NCBI GenBank assembly: GCA_964017045.1
Contig: OZ024811.1
Location: forward strand, 12,925,818 to 12,989,817
Direction: 5' to 3'
Length of the DNA stretch: 64,000 nt
Source of the DNA: Omphiscola glabra
Lineage: Eukaryota > Mollusca > Gastropoda > Lymnaeidae
Shown here piece after piece: positions 1 to 13,500 of this stretch. The notes beneath the pieces were generated by a model. The model did not search any database, was not told the DNA's origin, and worked only from the letters and a program-made list of their open reading frames with translations. A program made the translations under genes and the position numbers. The number at the start of each line of letters is the position of its first letter. Position 1 is the stretch's first letter.

Positions 1-594
1 AAATTACAGATTGTAGATGTAGGCTATATCATTCTTTAGCAAGATATTAAGCTTTAGGTTAGCTGCCAACCTATCCAAACAGCCCATGTATCTTTATAAC
101 TATAACAAATTAAATATTTCAATAAAATGTGTGGTTTTGTTTCACAATGTAGATCTAAATCAAAGGGAGAATCACAAAAATGAATGTTTCTGTTTTTTGT
201 TGACAGGAACTGGATTTAAAAAATAATAATAATTTACATGGAATTACATTAAACCATATTTGTAACAAATAATATTATGAAATAATATTTATATGTTCTG
301 GATTGTGAAAGGAGATACATTTTATTTATCTTGGAAGACCCATAATTCCTAATATTACTAATATGAATAATATCTTTTTATATTTATTAAACATACATAT
401 TTTATAGTTCTTTAAATAAGCCTTATGTATATTAATATTACTATTATCTTCAACTAAATAATCATTTTAAACTGACATTTTTTAAAACAATATTTGTGAA
501 AGTAATATTACAATTTAATAAGTAATGCTTTGGGCCTATTTCATTTTTCGGCTAATTCAGATAGATGGTACCTCATCATTAGGTTTAGGGATAT

Positions 595-676
595 ATTTAG
601 GGTTCAGGTTAGGGTGAGGGATAGATTTATGATTTAGGGTTCAGGTTAGGGTGAGGGATAAATTTAGGGTTCAGAC
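595..676 (+). repeat. 30-bp repeat rich in TTAGGG, about 2.5 copies
   Basis: The unit ATTTAGGGTTCAGGTTAGGG followed by TGAGGGATA recurs at 595, 632 and 662. It contains the telomere hexamer, but the array is a degenerate minisatellite, not a telomere tract. Confidence 0.7.
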
Positions 677-3600
677 AACCAAGATGACGGCCATGGTAAA
701 AAAACGCGGTACATATACGAATTTACCCATTTTTCAAAAGACACATTTTGTCATTCAGATTCTATTATTCTTTAAATTATTAGTATAAATGATACATTAT
801 GCAATTTAACTTATTTTAGAGTAACTCTGATAATGATTAATTTAGACAACTTTAGTAGGCCTACATGTATAAGTATAATGTATGTAGTCATTGCCTTAGC
901 CTGCTACAACTAGGACCTACTTACAATCGTTGGGAATCTATAGGCCTATATAATCTAATTATTATATTGACATCATTCTAATCGTGGCAAAGTAACAGGA
1001 CGTCCACAAATGTAATAGCCCCAGAAATAGAAAATGAAAGTGAAACTCAATACTGACAATACGGTAAAATTATAAATAGAGGGGTTTCATCTTTTAGCTA
1101 CCCCAAGACCAAGTATCGGATCGCACTTTAAACCTCGTAATTCCTGGAAATGAAGTCACTGGTGGCTAAATAAAAAAAGAAAGAAAAAAAAAGAAAGAAA
1201 AAGGCAAATGTGTTTAAGGTTATTAAACTAGATTCTTGTACAAAACATGAACCCATTCATTTTTATTTAGCCTCTTTTTTATTCCTCCTTTGCATACTGC
1301 AGCATAGGCTATAGGCCTATATTTATTTATAGTATAATATCGAGAGAAGAGCGATGTGATGGGGTGAATGGGGGTCGCCATCCCGGGCTCCAATATTTAA
1401 ATATCATCGCTTATGTATCTATTTGTATGCCTATATAATTATACAGGGTAAATGAATAAAAAGCTGCACCAGGGGCCAAACCTGAAAAAAAACGCCCTCT
1501 AGACCGAAAAGTAAGCTTAGGGCCTATATACGCTAATTTAATCTGCCTCGCGTTCCTTAGTTGATGCAAAGGCGTATCGAATAGGGTGGGGGACATATAA
1601 GGTGACAGATATGTGAAAGATTGTGACGGGGGAAGGGAGGGGTAAAAATTGTCTAAAATTACTGTGACGTACCTTATTTTATGACATGCCCTTGCCTTAT
1701 AACAAATGAATGGTCTATATTATTATATACATTTAATTTTAAAGATGAGCACCTTAATTTATGCGATAACTGTTTAAATGTATATTAATCTGATTTTTTA
1801 TTTTGAGCGAGAGTTGTTAGGGCAAACGTTTTTGAGACATTTGGTTGGGAGCCCGGGAACCCTCCTAAAGTCTAATTTACATCAGGTCACGCTTTCTAAA
1901 AATAAGTCGACTTATAGAAAATAACGCCCACCTATTTGTTATGAGCTAAATACCGAAATACATGGATGTGATCGAGAATATATAGTTTTAACAAATATTA
2001 CATTGAATAACGACACAAAATATGTAAGCCAGTATAATAAATGCTACCCCATGAAACATATCTCTTAAAGAAAGGGATAAAGAAGGCAATTTGCTAACGT
2101 AAATAATATGCCCTTGTGACGTGTGTAAGAAAAAAATTCAGATTTGGCCGCAAAACTTTATTATTAAACTGCTGTTACCTACCACTAACTCAACTGTCAA
2201 CGTGTTACGTTGTTAATGGTCACATCAATGGAATATTAAAGTTATAGTTTAAGTGTTTAGATTAGATCTATAAAAAAAAAAAAGTATATTTAGCTTTATA
2301 TGAAGATACAGCCTTTCTGAAATAGGGTCCAAACCTACTTCAAATGTTTAATAAAACATGGAAATAATATTTGCAATTTAAAGAAATGGGTAATAATATT
2401 ATAGTATATAGTTTATTATCATTAAATTCATTATGATTATGGATATCTGTAAATTGTAAATTATTGTGGGTGTCGTGCCTATTTTTTTATGACTATACTA
2501 TAAATAACATAATTTTAAGAACATTGACTGTTTTGGTTTGGCTACTAACCAATGGTCCAATGTGTAAGCCTATATCATTCATAACTTAAAATAAAACTTA
2601 GTAATTTTAAGTAATATGTGTTAACTAACTCATTTTTGTTCAGTGTTACAGAGCTAACAATCTACTACTAAAAAAACTAAAATTTAGTTACTAAATAAAG
2701 ACAAATGTTTAAATTTAGGCCTACTCATACTGGGCCTAATCTTACCAGTAAGTTACCACGTCAATGAGTTACACCAAGCTATCCTTTTCCTATACTGATT
2801 AATAATAAAACATTTCGAATTGTTAAATATTTGACATAGGGGGGCCTACTGGCAAAAGGGCCAGGCTAATGGATTCACGGTCTAAATAATTGTTTGTATG
2901 ATTTCTGAGTTGGGCTATCAGAGTGAAACAAAACACTGCTAAAGCTCACTAACATATTCAAATTCATGCAGATTGTCTTTAGAGGTGGGAAGCCCTGGTA
3001 AAGTCTGGTAAAGAGATCATGAACCAACCTAGTAAAACCACTAAGTCACTAAGGTAACTGGATTGCAGACAACTTCCTTTTGGCAGAGGAAATCATCCAG
3101 TTTGTAATCCCTGGTATAGAGTTAGAGGGAAACCTTCAGGATGTCAGAAAGTGAAATGCAAAAAAGTAAAGGAATATATTTCAAAATTACTTTACTATTT
3201 ACTGCAATGCAACTTCACATCATTTGTAAGGCCTATAAATATAGCAACAAAATTTTTATTTCAAAGTTTGAAAATTATCTTTTATCTACAAAAGTTTGTT
3301 TATTTTTATATGAAGAAATTTTCTGCACAATTATTAGATTAGATGCAGAATCAATTTTTTTTATACAAAACAATATTTGTTCTGTGTAATTGACGTTGTT
3401 AACATTAAAGGTTGAGATGATTTAAATGAAACCAATAATTAAATTTAAAAAATTGATTTTAATTATGGTTATTTATCTAAATCTATTTATATTTAAAGGC
3501 CCCTGCTAAATAGAACTTCTGTTTGTTTTTATGTATTATTAGTCACTTATTTCTTAACCTTTAATCATGAATGCACAATTTTGTAATAATAAATTTCATT

Positions 3601-4367
3601 TTTATTTCAATTACACTTTTCAGTCTTTAGAAATTGACTTGGGGTTCCCAGAGCGGAAAATTAGTTTATCTATTCAAATTATTTGATCAGAAGGTTTTGG
3701 TGGAATCAAATGACATTGACAAATGACAGTAAATAACATTGATGAACCAGGACAACATTTTACAATAATATTAAGAAGAATAGAATGAGAAATTTCAGTT
3801 AAGAAAACGTATGAAAATCCTTTTAAAGAAGTTTAATTAAGATTATTATATTAATTTTTTTAATAGTAATCTACTTAGTTTATTTCAGTGTGTTAAAATC
3901 CAATTTAAAGAAATCTGTAACAAAAAAAAAAAAGAGGAAAACATATATTTAAATGAAAAAAATTGATTAAAGATCATTATGTTTAATACTTATAAACATT
4001 AGTATACTTCAAAATCTAAAGCAATCCTTTAAAAATAAAAATCAGTTTCAAGACAAAACTATGATTAAAATAAAAAAGATTTGATTTAAATTTTAAAAGT
4101 ACAATTTAACCCCAAAAAACTAGATCTACATTTAATACTATTAGCAACATTATGTTTAATCTTGATAAACATTAATATGCTTCAAAATCTTAAGAAATAC
4201 TTTTAAAGAAAGGAGGAAAATATAATAAGTTAAAATTAAAAAATGCTAGTTAAATCAAAGTTATTTGATGTGTTGCTTTTTTTAATCTTTAGTTTTTATC
4301 AATTAATCATTAAATTGATTTTATCAGTCCTGTTAACATAATAAATATTTTATACTTTTTTCTTTAG
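677..4367. other. AT-rich upstream region of MGAT1, no gene seen
   Basis: No coding exon, RNA gene or clear transposon was found here or in 1-594. Short open frames lack any recognisable motif. The promoter and 5' UTR exons of MGAT1 may lie here but cannot be placed. The motif TAGGCCTA and close variants recur often. Confidence 0.5.
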
Positions 4368-4409
4368 GATATTTAACTAAACATTACTTGTGACGTGACC
4401 AGGCAGGAA

Positions 4410-4529
4410 ATGCTCAAGTTAATCAGCCGACAAAACAGAATAAAACATCTAGTTATTCTTCTGGGCGTTGCAATACTTGTGTGGAACTTGATAATGTATC
4501 GCAAACTGTCAAACAATAAAACAACTTTG
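4410..4529 (+). CDS. MGAT1: MGAT1 coding exon 1 (tail and membrane anchor)
   Basis: Forty codons starting [14 protein letters not shown], then a hydrophobic run ([16 protein letters not shown]) and YRKLSNN. This is the cytoplasmic tail and signal anchor of a Golgi type II enzyme. The exon probably begins in 5' UTR after the acceptor ttctttag ending at 4367. The donor is GTAAGC at 4530, phase 0. Upstream 5' UTR exons were not identified. Confidence 0.9.
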
Positions 4530-7500
4530 GTAAGCAGGAAATTGTCCCGATTTGATGCCATTTCTCATATTATTTTAACAATAGTTGTCCAGTGTTATTT
4601 ACAACAACTTTTGTCTTAATTGCTAAGTTATTCCACCTTAACCTGGAATTTTTTAAAAGTCAGTCTTAAAATTGAAAGTTGTACCATTTTTTAATTTATT
4701 TTTACCCCCATCAAATTTTGGTCCCTTGACATATCCTCAGAGTACAACCCAAGAGAAAGAATTGTCATTAAGGCTGGATGTTCTGGAGCAGAAACTACTC
4801 AGGGAGATGGAAGAAAACAGGGAACTACTGGAGAAGTTACAACGTGCAAGTATGTGTAACAATAATCTGTCTAGTGGTCTTTTTTTCCCTCAGAACTGTG
4901 TCAGTAAAGTGTTGATTAAGTTTGCCCTGTTGTAAAATTTTGGGGGGAAGTTAGCCCCCTGTCATTTAAAAAAAGAAAATAATTGTAGATGCCAGGTATA
5001 TAGAGTAGGATTTTATGAATTTAAAAAAAAAAAAAATTATTAGTGAGTCATACAAATGTTTTTCTTTATTAGCGCCCTATCACTTCCCTGAATATTACAT
5101 AAAACTTTCTTCAGTATCAATTGCCAGGTGTGCCCAAAAGCAAATAATAAAAGTTTTTTCTAAGTAATGTGTCTGTTATAGATGTAAATGAGTCTGGTGT
5201 AGATGTAAATGTTTTTGTAATTGATATATATACATATCCGATTAAAGGTTAAAATGAGACTAGTGTAGATGTATAATAGCAAATGTACAATCATTCTGAT
5301 ATAATAAATGTGCATGATTGGTACAGATACAAATGTGTCTGGTATGTATTTAAATATGTCAGGTAAGGATGCAATTGTGTCTGGTATGGATGGGGGATTT
5401 TGATAACAAAATACTATCCAGTGACAATCTCATCCAGACCCATCTGTACAAAAGCTGTTATGTTTTTATGTCTGAGAGCAGAAAAGCCCAACAAATTGAC
5501 TTTGTATTGATCTACTGTTTTATGTGTGTTTTTTCCTGCAGCCACACTGATTTCTTAAAAACATTAACAAAATATTTTAGTAGTGATCTAATGAGTTGAC
5601 TTTAACTTCCATCCTTATTGACCGGGCAAGTTGGCGGCAGCTTGCGGGGCCATATCCCTGTCAATATAATATAACACCCTCAAATTAAACGCACTGGTTT
5701 TGCCTAAAAAAAACCACAAACACTGAGACAAAGTTGAATCTGGAACAAATATTATGGATTTTAATCTGTTCAAATCCATTTTACATTTTATTGATTGACT
5801 TGGCCTTAGTATGTTTACTTCTGTAAATTATCTTCTGGTTATATAAATTAAAATAATTTATTTTGTATCATATATATTTTTATATTCTCAACAGTTGAAC
5901 ATTTCTTTAAATTTTTAATTTTTTTTTATTGAACTTTACTTCATATCCTATATGTTTTTTAAATTCCTTTACTTGATTGAGAGAGGCATATTTTTCTGGT
6001 AACTGCCGCCAATCGGCTGCTCTAATACTTATTGCTTTGAGATGTTTTTTAGTGTCAACCGAAAGAGAAAGAAAGTGATGTTAATTATCCAGCACAGTGC
6101 TTGAGACTGGGAAGTCACTGTGATATCCTTTTTATCATCTTCCCTTCATTTTTGTGCTCATCTCTGCCACTTTAAACAGATCCATTTCCCTATCTTCCGA
6201 GGGGAAACAGAGAAAATTACCTCCCTGTTTTAGTTATGGCCTGCAACAGGGTGTCAGTCAACAGAGCATTGGATAAGTTAATACAGTAGGTCATACTAAT
6301 GTTTGCTTAGTTCATTGTACTACAGTTGGTTGTAGTAATGGTTGTTTAGTCCATTGTGCTAGAGTATGTCATAGTAATGGTCATTTAATCCATTTTTACT
6401 GCAATAGCTCATATTAATTTTTGTTTAGTCCATTTTACTGCAGTAGGTCATTGTTTAGTCCATAACGTTTTGCCTCGATATTGTTACCTGAAACTATTTT
6501 AGTAATAAACCAAGTGAGACGTTATGTTTCAGATTGATTAACTTGCCTAAATTTAAATGTAATGTTTCAGATAGATTAACTTGGATAAAGTAAGATGTCT
6601 CATTTCAGTTAGAGTAACTTGGCTAAAGTTAGATTTCATGCTTCTGGTAGATTAACCAAGTTAACATGAAATGTTTTGTTTCAGATACAGGTCCCCACCT
6701 GCCAGATTTCCCATTGTGGTGAGCCAAGATTGTGGACACCAGGAGACAGCCGATGTCATAAAGACCTATGTTGTACCACATAACATTACACATATCAAGG
6801 TAAGTACTTGGGATTGACATTACCCATTTAAAGGAAGTTCATACTATTACACATATCAGAGTAAGGTCAGGGGTCACCATTACACTTATCAAAGTAATTT
6901 TATAGGGTCAATGTTACATAGATCAGAGTCAGTTCATGGGATCAGTGTTACATGTCAAAGTAAGATCAGAGTCAAAGCCAATTAATGTGATATAATAAAT
7001 GTCCTTCATCATGTCTTGTGTTAGTACAATCTACATGATGAAATAGATGTCTTTCATCATGTCTTGTGTTAGTTTTGACCTCTTCATCTTCTAATGCTTC
7101 ACACTAAGCCCACAGTTGCCTTTTTGAGGAGACAAGGTACCAATGGCTTAACTCTCAAATATTTTTGGTTTTCTGACATTTTTTCCCCTCCATCCTTAGG
7201 TACCTTTACAATCTTGCTGGTTGTTCAATGAAGAACAATTATTTGATACCAATTATTAGATCACAGTTTTTAATGGTTTTGTTTTGTAGCCATAAGATTA
7301 GGTTTTTGGGTGTGCTACGTTTTTACAAAAATGTCAACAAACCTCAAACAGTTAGAAGCAACAAAAATAAGTATTGAGACCCATGTTAAAATCTTTATTA
7401 TATCCATCAATTGTATCTATTTTTACAACACATATAAAACTTTCAAGCTATTTTACCAACATTTGTATTATTTAGGCCACTTTGAAAAATGCATTCATAA

Positions 7501-10500
7501 ATTAGAAGAATAATGACTTTTTAAATTATTTTTCTTTTATTTAAAAAAAAAAAAAAAATTAAAGACAATAAGGCAAGTGTTTCATGAGAGAAATACTATT
7601 ATTATTGGCAAATGATATCAGGGGATATAAATCACTTTATCACATTTTTGAAAAAAAAAAGATATAGGCCTACCACATTGGGTACAATTAAACAAACAAC
7701 TGTTATCAAATGTGACAGTTTGCGTTTTCGAGAAAACTGTATTTTTTTTAACTTTAAGTAACCATTGCTTTTTAAACAGCATGTTGAGTTATGATCATTC
7801 ATCTTGCTGCAGCAAAAACATGTGCATTCAATATGTATGCTCCAGGTACTGTATGTGCATGCTCATCATTTTCATCAGGTCCACATGAAATTAAACTGTG
7901 CCTGCTTAACAGCAGTTTACTCTGTTGTTATTTTGAGAAACTTATATTGTTTGTATAGGCCTGTACATTGGCCTAAATTTAAACAATTTATGAATTCCAA
8001 AATCCAGTGAATAAACTCCATTTTATTTAGTTACATTTCACCCAATTGGTACTTGTTGATGAGAAGCACAGTGAGTTTTACTAATTTCTTTCATCAACTG
8101 GAATGTCCAGTTTTAAAATCAAGTTGGCATAGTCGCCATAACATTGCAGCTGCAATTGTTGTGTATGTTTACAAAGCATCCTCCACCCTCGTTGAAGTAA
8201 ATTAAAGTTGAAAAGTGATAAAGTTGAAGGTACTCCTTATCTTGTCTTGTTCTAGACAGGTTTCAGTAGGTAGCTCTGGTCTTAAGGCAGGAATATAATT
8301 GCCATGATGATTGGGTTGCCCAATGTCCTAGTTCACCACTCTGATACTGTGAAATGATAATAGATCTTATACTTTAGAAAAATAACTGAACAAAAGTTGA
8401 ATGCATTATTTAATTAAAAATAGTAAAAATTCAAAATTAAAAGCTTTTAAAAATCTATAATTAATTATAGACATATAATTACATGCCATTGCCTCTGCTT
8501 AGTGTATCCAATGTAAACAAAGGAAATATGCCTATGAAAAAAATTATAATAAAAAAATATTCTTGATAAACTATAATTTTTTTTATGACATTCACTGTTA
8601 CAGTATTTCAATCTGAATACAGTTATTTTCACTAATTCCAAAAAATTTGAGTATGTTTAGAATCGTGGTAAAAAAAACAGCAAAAAAAACCCATCTTACC
8701 TTCAAAAGCGAACTTTTGATCAGTTGAATATGCTCAAAATCTTCAGCAGTCTTGTCTTTTCTTATTTTTATTTGGCTAGTATCTCTTCTTGACTTGAAAT
8801 ATAATCAACAGCATGGTTGGAATGTAAATGCTGGGACCTCATGACGTTTGACAGGACTGGCAATATGGGGGATGAAAATCGTGCCATGAACAAAACCGAA
8901 ACACAATGCACTTACTAAATTTTAAAAAATTTTAAATCTAAATTTTCACCTGAAATTGATATTTTTAACAAATTTATCCATGAAATGATAGTCTATGTCA
9001 AAAATAACTTTGGTATATGAAAAGGTTAGGGGGAAAAATCAAGTTTTAAGCCAACAGTTACTCGTGACCGAGAATTCAATATGAATTCAATACTTTGAGA
9101 GTTAACCCTCACCTGACACAGTTAGAACTTTTGATTATTTAACTTAAAGACAGAACAGAACAGGGATTTCTACATTGGGTTTTACCTCACAACTAATTTG
9201 CAAAGCAGCTGCGATGAAACAGCTTCCTAAACTTACCAATTCCTCTTTTTTGTCTTATTTTCAGTTGTTTAAAATTTATTAAAAATAATCATCTCTATTT
9301 TTCAAAATCAATTTAGATGTGTCTACAAGACAGAACAACAACCAAACAGCTACTATAGATTAATATGTTTGACCTGACCCTCCCTCCCCAGCAACCAGAT
9401 CTCAGTGACATCCCAGTCCCGCCAGCACACGTCAAACTTGTCAACTACTACAAGGTGTCCAGGCACTACAAGTGGGCCCTGGAGCAGATGTTTATGGTTT
9501 TTAATTTCTCCGCTGTTATCATTGTTGAAGGTGCGTGGCGTTCATTTTTTAGTTATTAAACCCTTTTGGAACTTTTTTTTTTTCTTCTTCTTCAACATGT
9601 AAACTTTAGTTATGTGTGACGACGTGTCGATTAAGTCAAGTTCAAATCGCTAATTTATGTTTTACCTATACTACTTGCAAGTGAAGAGGAGCAGAATTTG
9701 TATGTTTCCAAATGTCACTGGGATGTTTTTATAGATATGCCGTAAAAATCTTGGGTGCTAAATTCTGCATACAGAGTCGCTTGTTTTTGTTTACTTGGGA
9801 CTCTCCGATATTCCACTGAAAAATAAAATGCCGGCTATATTGGATAGTATATAGAATATATAGCAGAATATTTCAATGACATATTGCTTTATTATTGTAA
9901 TGATAGTCTGAGATTAATCTATTGCTCACACTGCCGCCATCTGAGATTAATCTATTGCACAGATGGCCACGATATTGGATTAATCCATCACTCACACTGC
10001 AATAATTTTTACAGGCTAATTTCATTTCTCTTGAGTAATTCTAATGGCACCAAATGTGTGTGTGATTGCTATTGCATCTAACAGCCACAAATGTGTGTGA
10101 TTAATATAGGATTTAATGGCACCAAATATGTGATTGGTATGGCATCTAATGGCACCAAATATGTGATTGGTATGGGATCTAATGGCACAAAATGTGTGTG
10201 ATTTGTATTGGTTTAGTCAATGTGCCAATTCACAACTTAGTTAAAACAGCGTTAAAGTTTAATCCTGCCACTGGTGAGGTCAATGAGAACAATATCAATA
10301 TTGTATGTAAAGCTGTCAACGATATCAATATTGCATGTAATACTGTCAACAATATCTAACTTGTACGTAATGCTGTCAACAATATCTAACTTGTACGTAA
10401 TGCTGTCAACAATATCAATATTGTATGCAGTGCTGTCAACAAGAGCCTTATGTATTATTTCTCAGCAAAGGAAGACAAGGTACTATTGATTTAATTGTGA

Positions 10501-13500
10501 ACCAGTTAAAGTTTTACCACTTCATTTACTGGGATTGATTTATTCATTATTTATTGATTTTGCTTGTTTCACTAGTTGGCTGAATTGATTTTATCACATT
10601 GTTTTTGTCTTAAGTTTTCATTCTGTACAAGAGGTTGTTGGTTTTTTTTTTTTCATTTATGAAATGCATAGGGAGGGATTGAAAAAACACATCAATTTAA
10701 TTGAATTAACAGTTCCAATTAATTACCTCTTAAGAAAATCATAGTCTTATAATCTTACATTATTTTATGAAAGCATTGACAAAGATAACAAGAGAGTAAT
10801 AAAACATGGAACGTTATTGGATTGTCAGTTGCATCATAATGTGTTATGTCCCCTTCTCACTATAATGTAACATGGTCAATAATATAAAGCTTGAAATACA
10901 TCTTCAATGCTATAGCATTCTGCACTTTCTCCAACCTTCTGTGCATACAGATGATCTTGAGGTGGCCCCTGACTTTTATGAGTATTTTTCCGCTGTGTAT
11001 CCCCTGTTGAAGAATGACTCTTCCCTGTGGTGCATATCAGCCTGGAATGACAATGGCATGGGTGGGAAGATCTCAGGAGATGCAGGTAATGTCATAGAAA
11101 TGTCTGTAAAATGATGCTGGCATGGGTGGGAAGATTCATTCTTGACTAAGTACAAAATCATGATCAAATTAACTTTACTGTACGAGCCTTGCGTGTAGCG
11201 AAGTCATCAAAATTCTGTTTCCTACATAGATCACGCTCAATAGCAAGAATTGCCAAATTGTTCAATTTATCTTCGGGAATTGTTGACCTCAAGTAATTCT
11301 CAATTTATCTTCGGGAATTGTTGACCTCAAGTAATTCTTGACTAGTTTGAGGCGCGAGTAGCTTCTTTCACCAGATGCCACAGTTACGGGTATTGTTAAA
11401 AATATTCTGAGTGCAACAAAGTAGTTTGGGAAAGCAGTGTATCTTTCATTAGTGGAGAGATAAGCCAAAATTTCTACTGGGGTTTTGGCGGTATTTGGTA
11501 GAAATAAATCTAGCAGCGATAGTGTAGAATCTGATAGAGACATTAATTTAAATGATGCTACTAGTAATAGTGATTCAAGTGAAGAAGATAATAGTTATAG
11601 TGACGACATCGATGACAACGGACCTATCAATTCCACTCCAACTGATCAGCAAGCTCATGAATGGTCTGGGAATTTTTCTCAAATCAACCTGGGAGGGTCC
11701 CTGAAACTGTTTTTTGGTGCAACTTTTGCTTTAATCATTTCTTTGTATTTAGATATTTTTTATTTTATTTTCTTGCTTAAAGATTATTTTCTGTAAATTA
11801 ATTAGATATAGAACCTTCATTTAAAATGGAGTTATGTCCCTTTGCTTGGTCGCTAGGAGTAGACTAGGCTGAATAGGCTTGGACTGTAAAGGTGTCTGTT
11901 TCATCTTACCGCAAGTTCCCTCAAATGACGAGTTTAGAGATAAAGCACCCGATCAGCTACAATTTTTTCAATTTTATTTACTTGTCGTAATCACTTGAAA
12001 CAACGACGTAATAGATTAAAAAACACTGTAAAAACATAAAAACAGAATAAACACGCTGACCTATACATGATTATAAGTTATAATGGTTTAATTTAATAAT
12101 TTCCACCTAGAATTAGCGCGGGGCCCACTGCGGCCGCATAAGTTGCAGTGGATTATGGCGGCCCTGTATTTATATACACATGAAAATTTGTTTGTGATTT
12201 TGTTACACCTACATTTCTATATGAATTGACAGGTTGGCCAAACTTGGAACACATATCAATTATTATCCAGAATGATATACAGGGGGGGGGGGATTTGAAC
12301 TTTTAAAAAATTCCGTTTGGGACCAGGGACCCAAAATGTCTTTATTTTCTAATATGAGTTAAATATTTATAATTTATTTGACTGTTGACTGAGTTCAGGG
12401 TTCAGGCTCTCACAGTGGTGTAAATTATTTTAATAAATAATGAATGATGGTCTGATGGCTCCCAGTGCCAGTTGCAGGATACTGTCATTAACCAGTGTCA
12501 CAGTTGGACTAGTGATAATGATTTTTTTTATTTTTTAAAGAAAGGGCAGATCCCTTGATCTTGGCTTATTGGTTGCAAATATTTCTCCCAGCTCTCCTGC
12601 ACAGAACCGACTTTTTCCCAGGGCTCGGCTGGCTGCTGGATAAAAAACTCTGGATGGAGCTTAGATCAAAATGGCCTGCGACGTGAGTTATCTTTTCTTT
12701 TTAATTCTTTTTTTTATTTCTATAAACAACACATAAATAATCATTGTAGAAGCTGTGAAATTATGGAGATGTCCTGAAATTCCCGTTTGCTGGACATAAT
12801 TTTGTCTGGTAAAAAAAGAGCATGTATCATTGTTATGTAACTCGGCGCCATTTAAACACAAGTCATGTAAAGTGTTTCTCAAGTGCAAGAAATCAGCCGT
12901 CCTACACCATGATCTTGAGATGGATTTTAACCATGTAATAACCAATCATTCCTTATCCAATCATTCCTTATCCAACCATTCCTTATTCAGTCGCTGCTTA
13001 TTCAATCATTTCTTATTCAATCGTAGCTTATTCAATCGTTGCCTAGGTTCTGGGATGATTGGATGAGGCACTCAGACCAGAGGAAAGGCCGGCAGTGCAT
13101 ACGTCCAGAAATATTCAATTGTTGCTTATTCAATCATTGCTTATTCAATCATTTCTTATTCAATCATTGCTTATTCAATCATTACTTATTCAATCATTGC
13201 TTATTCAAACGTTGCTTATTCAATCATTCCTTATTCAGTCATTGCTTATTCAATCATTGCTTATTCAATCGTTGCTTATTCAATCGTTGCCTAGGTTCTG
13301 GGATGATTGGATGAGGCACTCAGACCAGAGGAAAGGCCGGCAGTGCATACGTCCAGAAATATGCAGGACCAAGACTTTTGGTGAAAAGGGTGTTAGCAAG
13401 TAAGTGGTGCACAAAACTTTCAGATGGAATGCAGTAGTTAGAAGAAAGAAAAAAAATGGTGACATTATCCCTAGTACATTGCATTGTGCCCTGTTAGTGC

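Noticed and set aside
595..676. Telomere or interstitial telomere
   Set aside because: TTAGGG occurs within a longer 30-bp unit and never as consecutive hexamers.
11485..11796. Acidic open frame on the + strand resembling a piggyBac N-terminus
   Set aside because: It overlaps the better supported minus-strand hAT fragment and shows only generic Ser/Asp-rich sequence.
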